Below, in pieces: positions 16,812 to 24,610 of a stretch of DNA of 35,538 bases. This stretch comes from Cytophagaceae bacterium (GTDB lineage Bacteria; Bacteroidota; Bacteroidia; Cytophagales; Cytophagaceae): contig JAQZBV010000047.1 in assembly GCA_029237685.1 (NCBI GenBank), forward strand, positions 1 through 35,538, written 5' to 3'. The notes under the pieces were generated by a model. That model ran no database searches, was not told where the DNA came from, and saw nothing but the letters and a program-made list of their open reading frames with translations. How positions within the stretch are numbered: position 1 is the first letter of the stretch; each line of letters begins with the position of its first letter. Position numbers and translations under genes: made by a program.

Positions 16812-17873
16812 TTATTTACCTGTGCCTTTTATGATGATAGGAGATTCATTCTTTAACTGCATCATGCCAGAGGTTACTATAGTATCTCCTTCGGCTATTC
16901 CCTCGGTAATAAGTACTTGCGTATCGGTACGTGTACCTGCTTTAACCGTTCCAGAAATCGCTTTCCCATTGCGGTAAAAAAACACTTTATATCCTTTCAA
17001 TTCAGCAATCAATGCTTCAGTTGGAATTAAAATGCTGGTTGTACTTTGCTTGATCATATCTACTTTCACAAAAGCACCAGGAAGGAGTTTATGTTTATGA
17101 TCGTAACACAATGCTCTTATTTTTAAAGTGCGTGTCGCTAAATCAATTTTAGGTTCTATCGCAAAAACTTTCGCTTTGAACACAACAGAAGTTCCTTCTG
17201 TCTGCACATTTGCCAGATCGCCAGCGTGTACCATCGAAGCATACTTCTCCGGGACAGAAAAGTCTATTTTCATGGGTGTCAATTGCAAAATCGAAGCAAC
17301 AATGGTAGAGGGAGTTACATAACTACCCTCACTGATGTTCCTTAAACCAATTACACCATCAAAAGGTGCTCTGATTTCTGTCTTGCGAATTTGAGCGGTT
17401 AAAAAATCACGGTCTGATTTAAAACCGCTGACTTCATTTGCCGCAATATCAAAGCCTTCCTGACTTACACCATTAATTTCTAACAATTGCTTTTGACGTT
17501 GTAATTTTTGTTCGGACAGTTGTATTTGTAATTCGACTTTATCTAACTGCGCTTTCAAATCCGCATCATTGATTTTTACCAACAGGGTATTTTTTTTCAC
17601 TAAAGTTCCCTCTGAAAAATAAATGCGAATTACTTTACCCGCCACTTCGGGCGTCAGAGAAGCTTCTTCATTAGCCAATGCAGTGCCGGTGCTTACAATC
17701 TTCTCATTAAATGTTTGATTCTTTGCCACATAAATAGTGACCGGACTAGCTGCTTTTATACCCGGCTTGGCTGATTTTCCATTCTCTGCAGTGCCGGCAA
17801 AAAATTTCCACTTGATAAAAATCAGTATCCCTAGAATAATTAAGACGATTGCTCCAATTTTAATGGCCTTCAT
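16812..17873 (-). CDS. RND efflux periplasmic adaptor subunit (membrane fusion protein)
   Basis: Links the RND pump to the TolC channel. The 353-residue protein starts with one membrane anchor (about residues 5-21, IGAIVLIILGILIFI) instead of a lipoprotein Cys. It continues with the biotinyl-lipoyl-like half GKVIRIYFSEGTLVKKNTLLVKI, a short coiled-coil hairpin (about 105-160), and the second lipoyl half RAPFDGVIGLRNISEGSYV. A beta-barrel and a membrane-proximal domain follow. This is the standard MFP order at normal length. It is first gene of the operon; a -7 box lies about 68 bp upstream. Confidence 0.94.
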   Translation of the reverse strand: MKAIKIGAIVLIILGILIFIKWKFFAGTAENGKSAKPGIKAASPVTIYVAKNQTFNEKIVSTGTALANEEASLTPEVAGKVIRIYFSEGTLVKKNTLLVKINDADLKAQLDKVELQIQLSEQKLQRQKQLLEINGVSQEGFDIAANEVSGFKSDRDFLTAQIRKTEIRAPFDGVIGLRNISEGSYVTPSTIVASILQLTPMKIDFSVPEKYASMVHAGDLANVQTEGTSVVFKAKVFAIEPKIDLATRTLKIRALCYDHKHKLLPGAFVKVDMIKQSTTSILIPTEALIAELKGYKVFFYRNGKAISGTVKAGTRTDTQVLITEGIAEGDTIVTSGMMQLKNESPIIIKGTGK

Positions 17874-17935
17874 AATATGAGTAATTGACAGGTATTGTTA
17901 TAACATGAGCTTCCAAAGCAAAAGCTAACCGGAAG

Positions 17936-17948
17936 ATTTGCAAATATA
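17936..17948 (-). promoter_or_regulatory. Probable efflux-operon promoter with overlapping palindrome
   Basis: On the minus strand TATATTTG (17948-17941) matches TAnnTTTG. The palindrome ATTTGCAAAT (17936-17945) overlaps it and could be an operator. No -33 element is visible at proper spacing, so the promoter call is moderate and the operator is a guess. No regulator gene is adjacent to the operon. Confidence 0.45.
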
Positions 17949-18497
17949 ATGCGACAGGCAAAACCTGCGTTATTCGACGAATACAACTTGCTAAAAATTA
18001 ATCCCATTAAAAAGCTGAATAGAAGAATAGCCCAAATTCATAGAAGAATAGGGCTAATAGTATGTTTGGCCACTCTAGGATGTAGTTAGAACCCGGAAGC
18101 ATTCTGAGATGAACTCTTCGTCGTTATAGAGGAAGCGAGTGGCGAAGCCTTAAACGCAAATTAGGTGAAACAAAAAATCCCGACCCAGTTTCCTGGATCG
18201 GGAGAGACAAAAAAAATATTAAAAAATACGAGACTTGAAAAGCGTTTTACAACTGGTTAAAATTTAGCGCGGCCAAGGCATTAAAAAAATAACATGCACT
18301 ACTTAACCATAACCGCCTTCATTCAAAAAGTGTGTAAAAGCATTTTCAAATAGAAGACTTCAACTTTTAGGATTCTGCTTCCGTATTTTGAATTATTTTT
18401 TAAAAAAAATGGCTTCTCAACGATAAATCATTAATTTGCAGTAGGTTTCGGGGCTTTTTTATTCCGAAGGACAAAATCTTTATCTTTCCAGAAGAGC
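17949..18497. other. Spacer between efflux operon and sigma-factor gene
   Basis: About 550 bp with no supported gene. It contains a direct repeat of ATAGAAGAATAG near 18020-18050 with a small hairpin (TAGCCC/GGGCTA), and a minus-strand terminator at 18172-18203. Close to the sigma gene TATCTTTC (18481-18488) is one base from a TAnnTTTG box, but its last base is wrong and it sits only about 10 bp before the ATG. Confidence 0.5.
18172..18203 (-). terminator. Orphan intrinsic terminator on the minus strand
   Basis: On the minus strand the stem TCCCGATCCAG/CTGGGTCGGGA (11 bp, one G-U pair) closes a GAAA tetraloop and is followed by six T (18177-18172). The T run is on the minus side only, and the plus-strand stem has a C-A mismatch, so it works on the minus strand. 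No annotated minus-strand gene lies upstream before the sigma gene at 18498. Confidence 0.75.
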
Positions 18498-19043
18498 ATG
18501 ACTCTTACCGACGAATTGGTAAAAAAGTGTATTAACAACGAACCAGCTGCACAAAAAGAATTGTATAAGCAGCTGGGAGGCAAGCTCTTTGCTATTTGTT
18601 TGCGATATACTAAGAATCGTGCGGAAGCGGAAGACTGGCTTCAGGAGTCTTTTATAAAGATCTTCACCCACCTTAAATCATTCAAATTTGAAGGTTCTTT
18701 TGAAGGTTGGGCTAAACGGATCACTGTCAATCACATTCTATCTGACATTAAAAAACAGAAGAAATTGAAGTTTACAGATGAACTGGAAGAAAATACCTTA
18801 ATGGTGGAAGAAGAGGCGCATAGTAATATCAGTAAGGAAGAACTGATTCGTTTTATTAACTTATTGCCTGAAGGAAAAAAACTAATATTTAACCTGTACG
18901 TAATCGAAGGCTATTCTCATAAGGAAATAGCTGAAACACTAAACATAAACGAAGGAACCTCCCGAGGTCAACTTGCTAAAGCAAGAGAACAATTGGTAGA
19001 GATTCATAAGAAGCACAATAGGATTAATGAGCGAATATCCTGA
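18498..19043 (+). CDS. ECF-family RNA polymerase sigma factor
   Basis: An alternative sigma factor that directs RNA polymerase to a small regulon. The 181-residue protein has sigma region 2 at about 20-85 (LFAICLRYTKNRAEAEDWLQ, ESFIKIFTHLKSFKFEGSF, GWAKRITVN). Region 4 lies at about 120-170, with LPEGKKLIFNLYVIEGYSH and the helix-turn-helix KEIAETLNINEGTSRGQLAKAREQL. There is no extra C-terminal domain. It overlaps the following gene by 17 bp, so the two are co-translated, and that gene looks like its anti-sigma protein. Regulon unknown; divergence from the efflux operon by about 600 bp does not by itself show control of it. Confidence 0.95.
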   Translation: MTLTDELVKKCINNEPAAQKELYKQLGGKLFAICLRYTKNRAEAEDWLQESFIKIFTHLKSFKFEGSFEGWAKRITVNHILSDIKKQKKLKFTDELEENTLMVEEEAHSNISKEELIRFINLLPEGKKLIFNLYVIEGYSHKEIAETLNINEGTSRGQLAKAREQLVEIHKKHNRINERIS

Positions 19044-19671
19044 ACATATTGACCAAATAGACGACTTCTACAGGAGTCAGCTGGCCGATCACGAGATCGA
19101 GCCACCTGCAGGCCTATGGGATAAGATCAGTGCGCATGCTTTTGAGACACCAAGCTCGGAAGCACAGGCGACGATTAGGTCTAAATCTACCCTGCTCACC
19201 ACTACCCAGAAATTGATTGGTTTAGGCGCCGCTACTCTTCTTATTGTAGCGGGAACCTACTATTGGTATTCTAACAAACCAGGGCAAACTGAAACAGAAA
19301 GTGAAACGATACCTGCTGTGGAACAACCGGCAGAAGGAATTCATGATTTTACCAATTCTACTGAAACAAATACCAACGATGAGCAATTGATTTCTCCAAC
19401 CCATTCGTCCACGGAAAAAAATAATACGCCATCTTCTATTCATAAAACAGAAGAAGAATCATCTGTCCTTCCTGAAGTGAAGGAAGAAACAAACAGCGAA
19501 CTTCAACCGGAAAATACTGTAATTGCTGAACCTCAAAAAACCAGAGCAGACAGCATTGCCGACATACAAACCACTCAAAAAGCTGCGCCGAAAGAAAAGG
19601 TAAAATTCAAAGACAAGTATAAAAAAGAATACCAGGACAGCACCCGCAAGATTTTTGTTCCGGGAAAATAA
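19027..19671 (+). CDS. Putative membrane-anchored anti-sigma protein
   Basis: The 214-residue protein has a cytoplasmic N-terminal segment (1-60) containing DDFYRSQLADHEIEPPAGLWDKI. I recognise this pattern (short Tyr/Leu helix, then PP..LWDKI) from small Bacteroidota proteins encoded next to ECF sigma genes. One membrane helix follows at about 61-82 (LIGLGAATLLIVAGTYYWY). A long low-complexity periplasmic part is rich in Glu, Thr, Ser and Asn, and the tail is Lys-rich. There is no zinc-binding HxxxCxxC motif. The anti-sigma role is inferred from the 17-bp overlap with the sigma gene and the topology. The gene ends at a large palindromic terminator. Confidence 0.75.
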   Translation: MSEYPEHIDQIDDFYRSQLADHEIEPPAGLWDKISAHAFETPSSEAQATIRSKSTLLTTTQKLIGLGAATLLIVAGTYYWYSNKPGQTETESETIPAVEQPAEGIHDFTNSTETNTNDEQLISPTHSSTEKNNTPSSIHKTEEESSVLPEVKEETNSELQPENTVIAEPQKTRADSIADIQTTQKAAPKEKVKFKDKYKKEYQDSTRKIFVPGK

Positions 19672-19684
19672 AGACTAACATCAC

Positions 19685-19736
19685 TCTATTAAAAGAGAGA
19701 GGCCTGCTGATCAGCAGGCCTCTCTCTTTTAATAGA
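19685..19736. terminator. 52-bp perfect palindrome, bidirectional terminator
   Basis: Bases 19685-19710 and 19711-19736 are perfect reverse complements, 26 bp each with no spacer. The core is AGGCCTGCTGA/TCAGCAGGCCT, and each side ends in a CTCTCTTTTAAT-type pyrimidine run. It lies 13 bp after the anti-sigma stop and 23 bp before the stop of the convergent PD40 gene, so it can end both transcripts. Confidence 0.85.
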
Positions 19737-19759
19737 AACTGAAATAACATTGATTGTGC

Positions 19760-21019
19760 TTACTTCACTTTTATGATGTAAATGTCTTCTTCTCCTTTTC
19801 CTCCTTCTCGATTGGAAGAAAAATAACCAGTATTTTTTTCTTTATTCCAATACACTGAAATATCATCCATGGAAGAATTGATAGGTGCTCCGGCATTCAG
19901 CACAAATTCATAATCTCCATCTTCGTGTTCGGTGGCGCTATAGATGTCGTAACCTCCCATTCCTTCAGGCCTGTTGGATGAAAAATAGAGTGTTCCATCC
20001 GGATGATAAAACGGATACATGTCATTGTAGGGAGAATTTACATGAGGTCCAAGATTGATAGGATTCGTCCATTTGTGATCGATACTGAAACATACATAAA
20101 TATCTGTTCCTCCATAACCGCCTTCCATATCAGAGACGAAGAAGAAAAGTTCTTCATTCCCTTCCACTGCAGGATGTCCATATGATCTTGTGGTATCGTT
20201 AAAAACAAATGTTTGCCAGTCCGTCCAATTATTATTTGCCCAGGAAGCGCTGTACATCTTCAATGCGTTCTTAGAGCCTGGGTCATTGCTGTAGGGTTTA
20301 TCTATGCTTCTGGTAAAAAAAATCTTCTTATAATCCGCTGTAAAAGATGCGCAACATTCATGGTGAATGGTATTGATACGGTTGGAAAAATTACTCAAAT
20401 GATCAGGATACAAACTGTCTTTCCCTTCAGCATATAGCAAATTATAAAGCGGCAGGGCTGTATTACTTGACTTTTTCTTGATCATAGTCTCCTCTCTATT
20501 GGAAGAAAACACTAACCCTTTTTTATATACGACAGGTGCAATATCAGAATGTACAGAATTTATTTTAGACATATTTTCCACTTTATAAAAGGGCTCTTTG
20601 GCTGAAACCAAAAAAGAATCGCAAGTTGCTACACATTCAGACCTTCTGTAAAAGCCTGGTGACAACTGATGGTACTCAGCTTTCGCTTCGCTGTACTTAC
20701 CTTGTTTCTTCAATACTTCAGCATACCTGATAATAAGAGAATCGTTGACCTCATGTTTAGAAAAATAAGCGGCATAAAGATCTTCCGCCTTCTCGTAGCG
20801 ACCTACCTTACCGTAACAATCCGCTAATCGAAGTTCACACGCTGCTGACGTTTTATGACTACGCAAATATTTTTCATATTCCGGAATTGCTTTCGCATAA
20901 TAACGCACATCAAAATACGCATTCCCTCGCTCCAAATGCTTAGCCGATTTCTGACCAAAAGCGATGGAAGATAAAGCAATCATACTGGCAGCAATCAAAA
21001 ATATTCTGTGCTTATTCAT
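19760..21019 (-). CDS. TPR and PD40 (WD40-like propeller) protein of the T9SS cassette, no OmpA domain
   Basis: The 419-residue exported protein has a signal peptide (ending IAFGQ). TPR repeats lie at about 25-110 (GNAYFDVRYYAKAIPEYEKY, AEDLYAAYF, GKYSEAKAEY). A PD40 propeller follows, with repeated blades of the form LYFSSNRPEGMGGYDIY, ELFFFVSDMEGGYGGTDIYV and GYFSSNREGGKGEEDIYI. PorE-type T9SS proteins have TPR, PD40 and then an OmpA peptidoglycan-binding domain; here the protein stops after the propeller. It probably assists the adjacent PorP/SprF protein. I start at the ATG at 21019, which shares its A with the PorP stop (TGATG); the open frame begins at a GTG one codon upstream. It is last gene of the operon. 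Confidence 0.88.
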   Translation of the reverse strand: MNKHRIFLIAASMIALSSIAFGQKSAKHLERGNAYFDVRYYAKAIPEYEKYLRSHKTSAACELRLADCYGKVGRYEKAEDLYAAYFSKHEVNDSLIIRYAEVLKKQGKYSEAKAEYHQLSPGFYRRSECVATCDSFLVSAKEPFYKVENMSKINSVHSDIAPVVYKKGLVFSSNREETMIKKKSSNTALPLYNLLYAEGKDSLYPDHLSNFSNRINTIHHECCASFTADYKKIFFTRSIDKPYSNDPGSKNALKMYSASWANNNWTDWQTFVFNDTTRSYGHPAVEGNEELFFFVSDMEGGYGGTDIYVCFSIDHKWTNPINLGPHVNSPYNDMYPFYHPDGTLYFSSNRPEGMGGYDIYSATEHEDGDYEFVLNAGAPINSSMDDISVYWNKEKNTGYFSSNREGGKGEEDIYIIKVK

Positions 21020-21966
21020 CACTCAAAGAACAAAGGTGAAACAGTTACTTTCCTTCTTAAAATTCTATCTACTTTTTCTGAAGGTATAAATTTGAGTGTC
21101 AGTATCAACTCATGCGTATTGCCAATGTAATCAGTTTTTTTATTTAACGACTGATCGTACGCATAAGAAAGGACGTATTTATTAGATGTCGTACCCAATA
21201 CCTTGTCGATATTTAAACTAGCCAAAAAGGATACAACAGAAGCGGTACCATAGCCGGCTCCTACAGAAAACAACTCCTCATACTTTAAAGGAACCAGCAA
21301 CACGGCATAAGGATTGAAATCGCCTGTATACTGCAATTTAAGTGCTGGTTGCAAAGTCAGTCGTTCTGAAATTTTTTGAGAACCTCCTACTATAAAATGG
21401 TAATAGTTTTTAAGTCTGGCATTACTTTCCAAATAAATACCTGCAGAACGCACAAAAGATAAGCCGGTATACAGATTCCTTTGTTTGTAAAAAAATCCTC
21501 CTCCAACTTCGGGTAAAAGTTGATTGGTGTTCGTAAGCAAGACATCATTCTGATCCTTCACTACTAATCCGCCTAGGTTTTCATTCCTTTGAAGCATGCC
21601 CAGTCTTATACCAAAAGAAAGTCTTCCATTTTTAAAATTGATCTTATACGAGGCATTTGCATTGACGTATAAAGATTGAACCGTCGCGGTCTCTTCTTTC
21701 AGAAGATTTAGTCCTGCGCCTAATCTTTCGTAATTGAAAGGAATATGACCGCTGACTCCGATCATGGAAGGAGCCCCAGTTGTGTTTAGCCATTGCGTTT
21801 TGTTAAACACAGAAACATTGATATGGTCTTCTGTCCCCACATAGGCAGGATTGAACAATTGAATAGCGTTCGGGAAGGAAGTAACAGACAACTGCGTCTG
21901 TGCATCGCTATGAAAGCAGAAGAAGCTTAGGAGGCCTATAAGAATCGGATATATCTTTCGCTTCAT
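21019..21966 (-). CDS. PorP/SprF-family type IX secretion outer-membrane protein
   Basis: PorP/SprF proteins are outer-membrane barrels that pair with specific T9SS cargo carrying gliding-type (type B) C-terminal domains and help hold them at the surface. The 315-residue protein has a signal peptide (ending HSDAQ). It shows the family pattern near the N terminus (FPNAIQLFNPAYVGTEDHINVSVFNKTQWLN, with NPAY.G and the R/K-TQW stretch), then regular barrel strands (GLNLLKEE, YKINFKNGRLSFGIRLGM) and a C-terminal aromatic end (SPLFFE). The ATG overlaps the cargo stop by 4 bp (ATGA). Gene order cargo, PorP, TPR/PD40 is a coherent T9SS unit. Confidence 0.92.
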   Translation of the reverse strand: MKRKIYPILIGLLSFFCFHSDAQTQLSVTSFPNAIQLFNPAYVGTEDHINVSVFNKTQWLNTTGAPSMIGVSGHIPFNYERLGAGLNLLKEETATVQSLYVNANASYKINFKNGRLSFGIRLGMLQRNENLGGLVVKDQNDVLLTNTNQLLPEVGGGFFYKQRNLYTGLSFVRSAGIYLESNARLKNYYHFIVGGSQKISERLTLQPALKLQYTGDFNPYAVLLVPLKYEELFSVGAGYGTASVVSFLASLNIDKVLGTTSNKYVLSYAYDQSLNKKTDYIGNTHELILTLKFIPSEKVDRILRRKVTVSPLFFE

Positions 21967-22403
21967 CGTTTGATGTATAAATTACCTTTGTAAACCTTAT
22001 CCCAATCTTCTACCTCTACAAGGTAATAATAAGTACCCACTGGAAGTCCACCTCCATCCCAATCATTTTTGTAGTTTTTTTTGTTGTATACCACCTGATG
22101 CCATACGTTAAACACCGTAAGATCAGTCGATGGCAAAGCTTCAATATTTTTGATGAAGAAGGTCTCATTCGCTCCATCGCCGTTTGGAGTAATTAATTCA
22201 TAAATAACAATGTCCGTATCCACAGCAAATATAACTGCCAGCTCCAATGTATCATACAAACAAGACCCTTCAAAAATTCTAACTTTATATACACCTTCCA
22301 CATCCACAGCACCGCCAGGCCTGTATATGCTGCTGGCTTGTTCATTTTGCAAATCAGGAGATAGGAAAATGGGTAGATACAACAACACGGATAGTGTCGT
22401 CAA
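21963..22403 (-). CDS. Gliding-type T9SS C-terminal domain, out of frame with the LRR gene
   Basis: This frame carries a type B (gliding motility-associated) C-terminal sorting domain of about 85 residues. Landmarks are ITPNGDGANETFFIKNI, LTVFNVWHQVVYNKKNYKNDWDGG, LPVGTYYYLVEVED and a final GNLYIKR. Upstream it reads VEGVYKVRIFEGSCLYDTLEL, the tail of an Ig-like domain. It has no signal peptide and its apparent ATG lies inside the overlap with the LRR frame, so it is not an independent gene. It is the 3' part of the cargo gene, one base out of frame (+1) with the 5' part. The stop overlaps the PorP ATG. Confidence 0.85.
   Translation of the reverse strand: MTTLSVLLYLPIFLSPDLQNEQASSIYRPGGAVDVEGVYKVRIFEGSCLYDTLELAVIFAVDTDIVIYELITPNGDGANETFFIKNIEALPSTDLTVFNVWHQVVYNKKNYKNDWDGGGLPVGTYYYLVEVEDWDKVYKGNLYIKR
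22353..22403 (-). other. +1 frameshift zone between LRR and C-terminal-domain frames
   Basis: The two frames overlap here. The zero-frame stop is read as TCC TGA T (22359-22353). Skipping one base at the stop joins the LRR frame directly to the sorting-domain frame (DLQNEQASS...). Short homopolymers (CCC, TTTT) nearby are also places where an indel could have occurred. A real mutation, a sequencing error and recoding cannot be told apart from this sequence alone. Confidence 0.75.
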
Positions 22404-23484
22404 AAGGTAAATATGTTGTATTCCCAGTATTATAAGCTCTTATTACTCCGGTGCCAGGTACTGCTGCATTTACGATCAGTGCATTGTTGATATATGCGTA
22501 AGCTTCAACATTATCGTACGACACAGGTAATCCTTCCTGCGTTGCAATTGGGAATTGCAATACATCGGGTCCGCAATACATAGATGTATCTCTCTGATAA
22601 TTTAAAGTCTGAGGAAGTCTATTGTCCGTCACTTCTACTCTTGAACTTCGTACTTGCAAAGTCAATAAAGGGGCTGCCGTATTCCGAACGATACAAGAGT
22701 AAAAACCGCTATCCGCTACTACTGCACTATTATTGGAGAGAGTTGAGGTTGTAGCTCCTGTAAAACGTTCGTTATCCGTTACATTCAAAAAATTAGCCTG
22801 CCATTGGTAGGTATTATCCGTTCCTCCAATGGTAACAGAAACTACAAAAGGATCAAAGATATTTAAGAGGACATCTGCACCACTTTGCATCACTACAGCC
22901 TGTGGACTGTATACATATCCCAAATTAGGGATAGAGACATTGGGTATGATGTCTTCAAATGTTAAGTTATTACCATCTACATGTAAATTTGAAAGTTCAA
23001 CGACACCGGTCAAATCAGGAAAATCGGTAAACTGATTATTCGATATCCAGATATCCGCCAGGTCAGGCATAGCTGTTGCAAAAGCTGCCGGAAAAGCACC
23101 CGACATATCATTGTTACGAAGATCGATGCTATTAATGGAAACCGCATTACCTATGCAAGCCGGAAGATTTCCTGTGAGGTAATTATTGTTAAGATAAATA
23201 TATTCTAATGCGGTAAGATCGCAGAACTCATCGGGGATGATACCGGTAAGATTGTTGCTATTTAATGCCAGTGTTTGTACTCTGTTCCCAACGATGGCTA
23301 CACCTGCCCAGGAACTGACAGGAGCGGAAAGCCAATTGCTCCGATCTGCCCAATTAGGACCATCGGTGCTGTTGTAAAACGCAACCAATGCCAATGAGTC
23401 CTGAGGCAACACTTGCGCGAATACCTTGAAACCATTTGCAATGAAAAAAAACAGAAACAAAAATTTACAAATTCCCCTTTTCAT
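22354..23484 (-). CDS. Secreted leucine-rich-repeat/Ig-like protein, 5' part of a frameshifted T9SS cargo gene
   Basis: The N-terminal part of a surface protein. It has a signal peptide (MKRGICKFLFLFFFIANG, ending FAQ), then the LRR cap motif ALVAFYNSTDGPNWADRSNW. Plant-type leucine-rich repeats follow (LTGIIPDEFCDLTALEYIYL, LTGNLPACIG, MSGAFPAAF), then an Ig-like region containing TYQWQANF and DSGFYSCIVRN. The frame stops at 22354-22356 just before the sorting domain, which continues in the +1 frame. Joined at the stop, the product would be about 506 residues. Start choices are ATG 23484 (used) or 23490; the longest frame begins at TTG 23505. The gene is first in the cassette. LRR and Ig-like domains suggest binding or adhesion. 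Confidence 0.85.
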   Translation of the reverse strand: MKRGICKFLFLFFFIANGFKVFAQVLPQDSLALVAFYNSTDGPNWADRSNWLSAPVSSWAGVAIVGNRVQTLALNSNNLTGIIPDEFCDLTALEYIYLNNNYLTGNLPACIGNAVSINSIDLRNNDMSGAFPAAFATAMPDLADIWISNNQFTDFPDLTGVVELSNLHVDGNNLTFEDIIPNVSIPNLGYVYSPQAVVMQSGADVLLNIFDPFVVSVTIGGTDNTYQWQANFLNVTDNERFTGATTSTLSNNSAVVADSGFYSCIVRNTAAPLLTLQVRSSRVEVTDNRLPQTLNYQRDTSMYCGPDVLQFPIATQEGLPVSYDNVEAYAYINNALIVNAAVPGTGVIRAYNTGNTTYLPFDDTIRVVVSTHFPIS

Positions 23485-23602
23485 TAACATTCCATAGCTA
23501 AACAAGAAAAGTTCCAGGACAAATACATAGTCGAACTTTCCCGGATTGAAGTGCTAACCATGCAGTCATTCGATTTGATGAGGATCAAATGCCTGCTATT
23601 CT

Positions 23603-24544
23603 TTATCGTTTGGCGAAACGATATGGATCGTATCCATTGAGTGATTTAGAATAATAACCCGTTCCGTCATAAGGACGTTTTTCTGCGTGTGTTTTGCACG
23701 TCTCAGAACAGGCTCCATCCAGAGTTGTTCCACAATTTTCACAGATGGGAACGTGAATATTACACTCCGCATTGGCGCAATTCACCATGCGATCGCTAGT
23801 GGTGCCACATACGTAACAACTTGAAATTACTGTAGGGTTTATGGAGTTGACATCTACGGCGACACGTCCATCAAAGACATAACACTTGCCCTCAAAATCT
23901 TCACCCCCGGCTTCCATGCCGTATTTAATGATACCTCCATGCAACTGGTACACGTCTTCAAAGCCTTGCTCTAATAAATACGCACTGGCTTTTTCGCACT
24001 TGATACCACCTGTGCAATAGGTCAATATTTTTTTCCCTTTGTATTTTTCCAGTTCCTTAATTTTATCTGGAAAATCTCTGAAGTTTTCTATGTCTAAAGT
24101 AACCGCATTTTTAAAACGGCCGAGTTCATGTTCGTAATCTGAGCGTACATCTAAAATCACCACATCTTCACGGTCTTTCATCGCTTTGAATTCATTGGGT
24201 TCCAAATGAATACCAGTACGCTCGTTAGGATTAATGTGTTGTAAAGAAGAATGTACGATTTCGGACTTAACACGTACATGTAGTTTTTGAAATGCATGCT
24301 CAGCATGAGCCTCTACTTTAAACTCTACAGTGCTAAACCGTGAATCCGCTTTCATCCAGTCCATGTATGCTTGGGTAGCTTCCACGGTACCGGAAACCGT
24401 GCCGTTAATTCCTTCTTTTGCAATGATGATTCTACCTCTAAGACCGAGGTTTAGACAGAACAAATGATGTTCCTCTCTGTATTGCTCCGGATCCTTGATC
24501 TCGGTATAGCAATAGTAAAGTAAAATTTGATATTCCTGTTCCAT
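23603..24544 (-). CDS. trhO: tRNA uridine(34) hydroxylase TrhO (rhodanese family)
   Basis: TrhO (formerly YceA) hydroxylates uridine 34 in tRNA anticodons, the oxygen-dependent route to ho5U. The 313-residue protein has the N-terminal UPF0176 domain (YYCYTEIKDPEQYREEHH, GRIIIAKEGINGTVSG). A rhodanese domain follows (DVVILDVRSDYEHELGRFKN) with active-site loop YCTGGIKCEKA (catalytic C177). The C-terminal Cys-rich region has CYVCG, CANAEC, CENCG and CSETC, likely metal-binding. The start is the ATG at 24544; the open frame extends three codons to a TTG. A TATCTTTG box at 24599-24592 suggests its own promoter. Confidence 0.93.
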   Translation of the reverse strand: MEQEYQILLYYCYTEIKDPEQYREEHHLFCLNLGLRGRIIIAKEGINGTVSGTVEATQAYMDWMKADSRFSTVEFKVEAHAEHAFQKLHVRVKSEIVHSSLQHINPNERTGIHLEPNEFKAMKDREDVVILDVRSDYEHELGRFKNAVTLDIENFRDFPDKIKELEKYKGKKILTYCTGGIKCEKASAYLLEQGFEDVYQLHGGIIKYGMEAGGEDFEGKCYVFDGRVAVDVNSINPTVISSCYVCGTTSDRMVNCANAECNIHVPICENCGTTLDGACSETCKTHAEKRPYDGTGYYSKSLNGYDPYRFAKR

Positions 24545-24591
24545 GTTCTCCAAAACTTAGTTTCAAGCTAAGTGGCTAAATAACAACGAGA

Positions 24592-24599
24592 CAAAGATA
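24592..24599 (-). promoter_or_regulatory. Probable -7 element of the trhO promoter
   Basis: On the minus strand TATCTTTG matches TAnnTTTG. ATTG lies 19 bp upstream (24622-24619), a partial -33 element. The leader would be about 40 nt. Confidence 0.5.
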
Positions 24600-24610
24600 A
24601 CTATTTGGAT

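Noticed and set aside
18061-18170. Possible tRNA-like or small structured RNA upstream of the efflux operon
   Set aside because: No cloverleaf, conserved T-arm or known riboswitch core could be drawn.
22354-22403. Reading the sorting-domain frame as a separate gene starting at the ATG at 22403
   Set aside because: The product would lack a signal peptide and begin in the middle of an Ig-like domain; it is the continuation of the upstream cargo gene.
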